Positions 5,763 through 5,789 of a DNA stretch of 5,789 bases are shown here, piece by piece; positions within the stretch are counted from its first letter, which is position 1, and each line of letters begins with the position of its first letter. The DNA comes from an uncultured Bacteroidales bacterium. GTDB lineage: Bacteria > Bacteroidota > Bacteroidia > Bacteroidales > Bacteroidaceae. The notes under the pieces were generated by a model that saw only the letters and a program-made list of their open reading frames with translations, made no database searches and had not been told where the DNA came from. The translations under genes and the position numbers were made by a program. The stretch covers positions 1 to 5,789 of the forward strand of contig CAMBWV010000078.1 in NCBI GenBank assembly GCA_945871755.1. Reading direction: 5' to 3'.

Positions 5763-5789
5763 TCGCAACGTGTGGCTCCGCGGACAAGG

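Overview
The window looks like a chromosomal piece of a Bacteroidales genome (Prevotella-like or a relative; the genus cannot be fixed from this sequence). The evidence is the set of protein families, two lipoproteins with acidic residues just after the lipobox cysteine, start codons without strong Shine-Dalgarno sequences, and two promoters of the Bacteroidetes type (an upstream TTG element and a downstream nnAnnTTTG element).

Layout: (i) 1-106 is a compact array of four small stem-loops joined by a repeated TAGTTTCA-type linker, lying past the 3' end of the main operon. (ii) 145-4478, minus strand, is a tight three-gene operon read right to left: an outer-membrane beta-barrel porin-like protein (3081-4478), an imelysin-family lipoprotein (1840-3045) and a di-haem c-type oxidoreductase lipoprotein of the DUF1111/DHOR family (145-1833). 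Intergenic gaps are 35 and 6 bases. (iii) 4479-4779 is a divergent regulatory region. It holds two outward-facing promoters that share the same decamer and the same 20-base spacing, plus a 14-base palindrome next to the operon's upstream promoter element. (iv) 4780-5715, plus strand, encodes a one-protein sensor-regulator: a RIC/ScdA-like di-iron hemerythrin module fused to a LuxR-type DNA-binding domain. (v) 5716-5789 is a short tail with a 7-bp stem-loop.

Working model (inference): the operon is a cell-envelope iron or haem-iron handling system. The barrel would admit or bind substrate, the imelysin would bind metal, and the di-haem protein would do redox chemistry on the metal or detoxify peroxide. 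Pairing of imelysins with DUF1111 di-haem proteins is known from proteobacterial imelysin loci. The divergent hemerythrin-LuxR protein could adjust expression to iron, oxygen or nitric oxide and may control itself through the matched promoter. No direct evidence of substrate or regulation is visible in the DNA.
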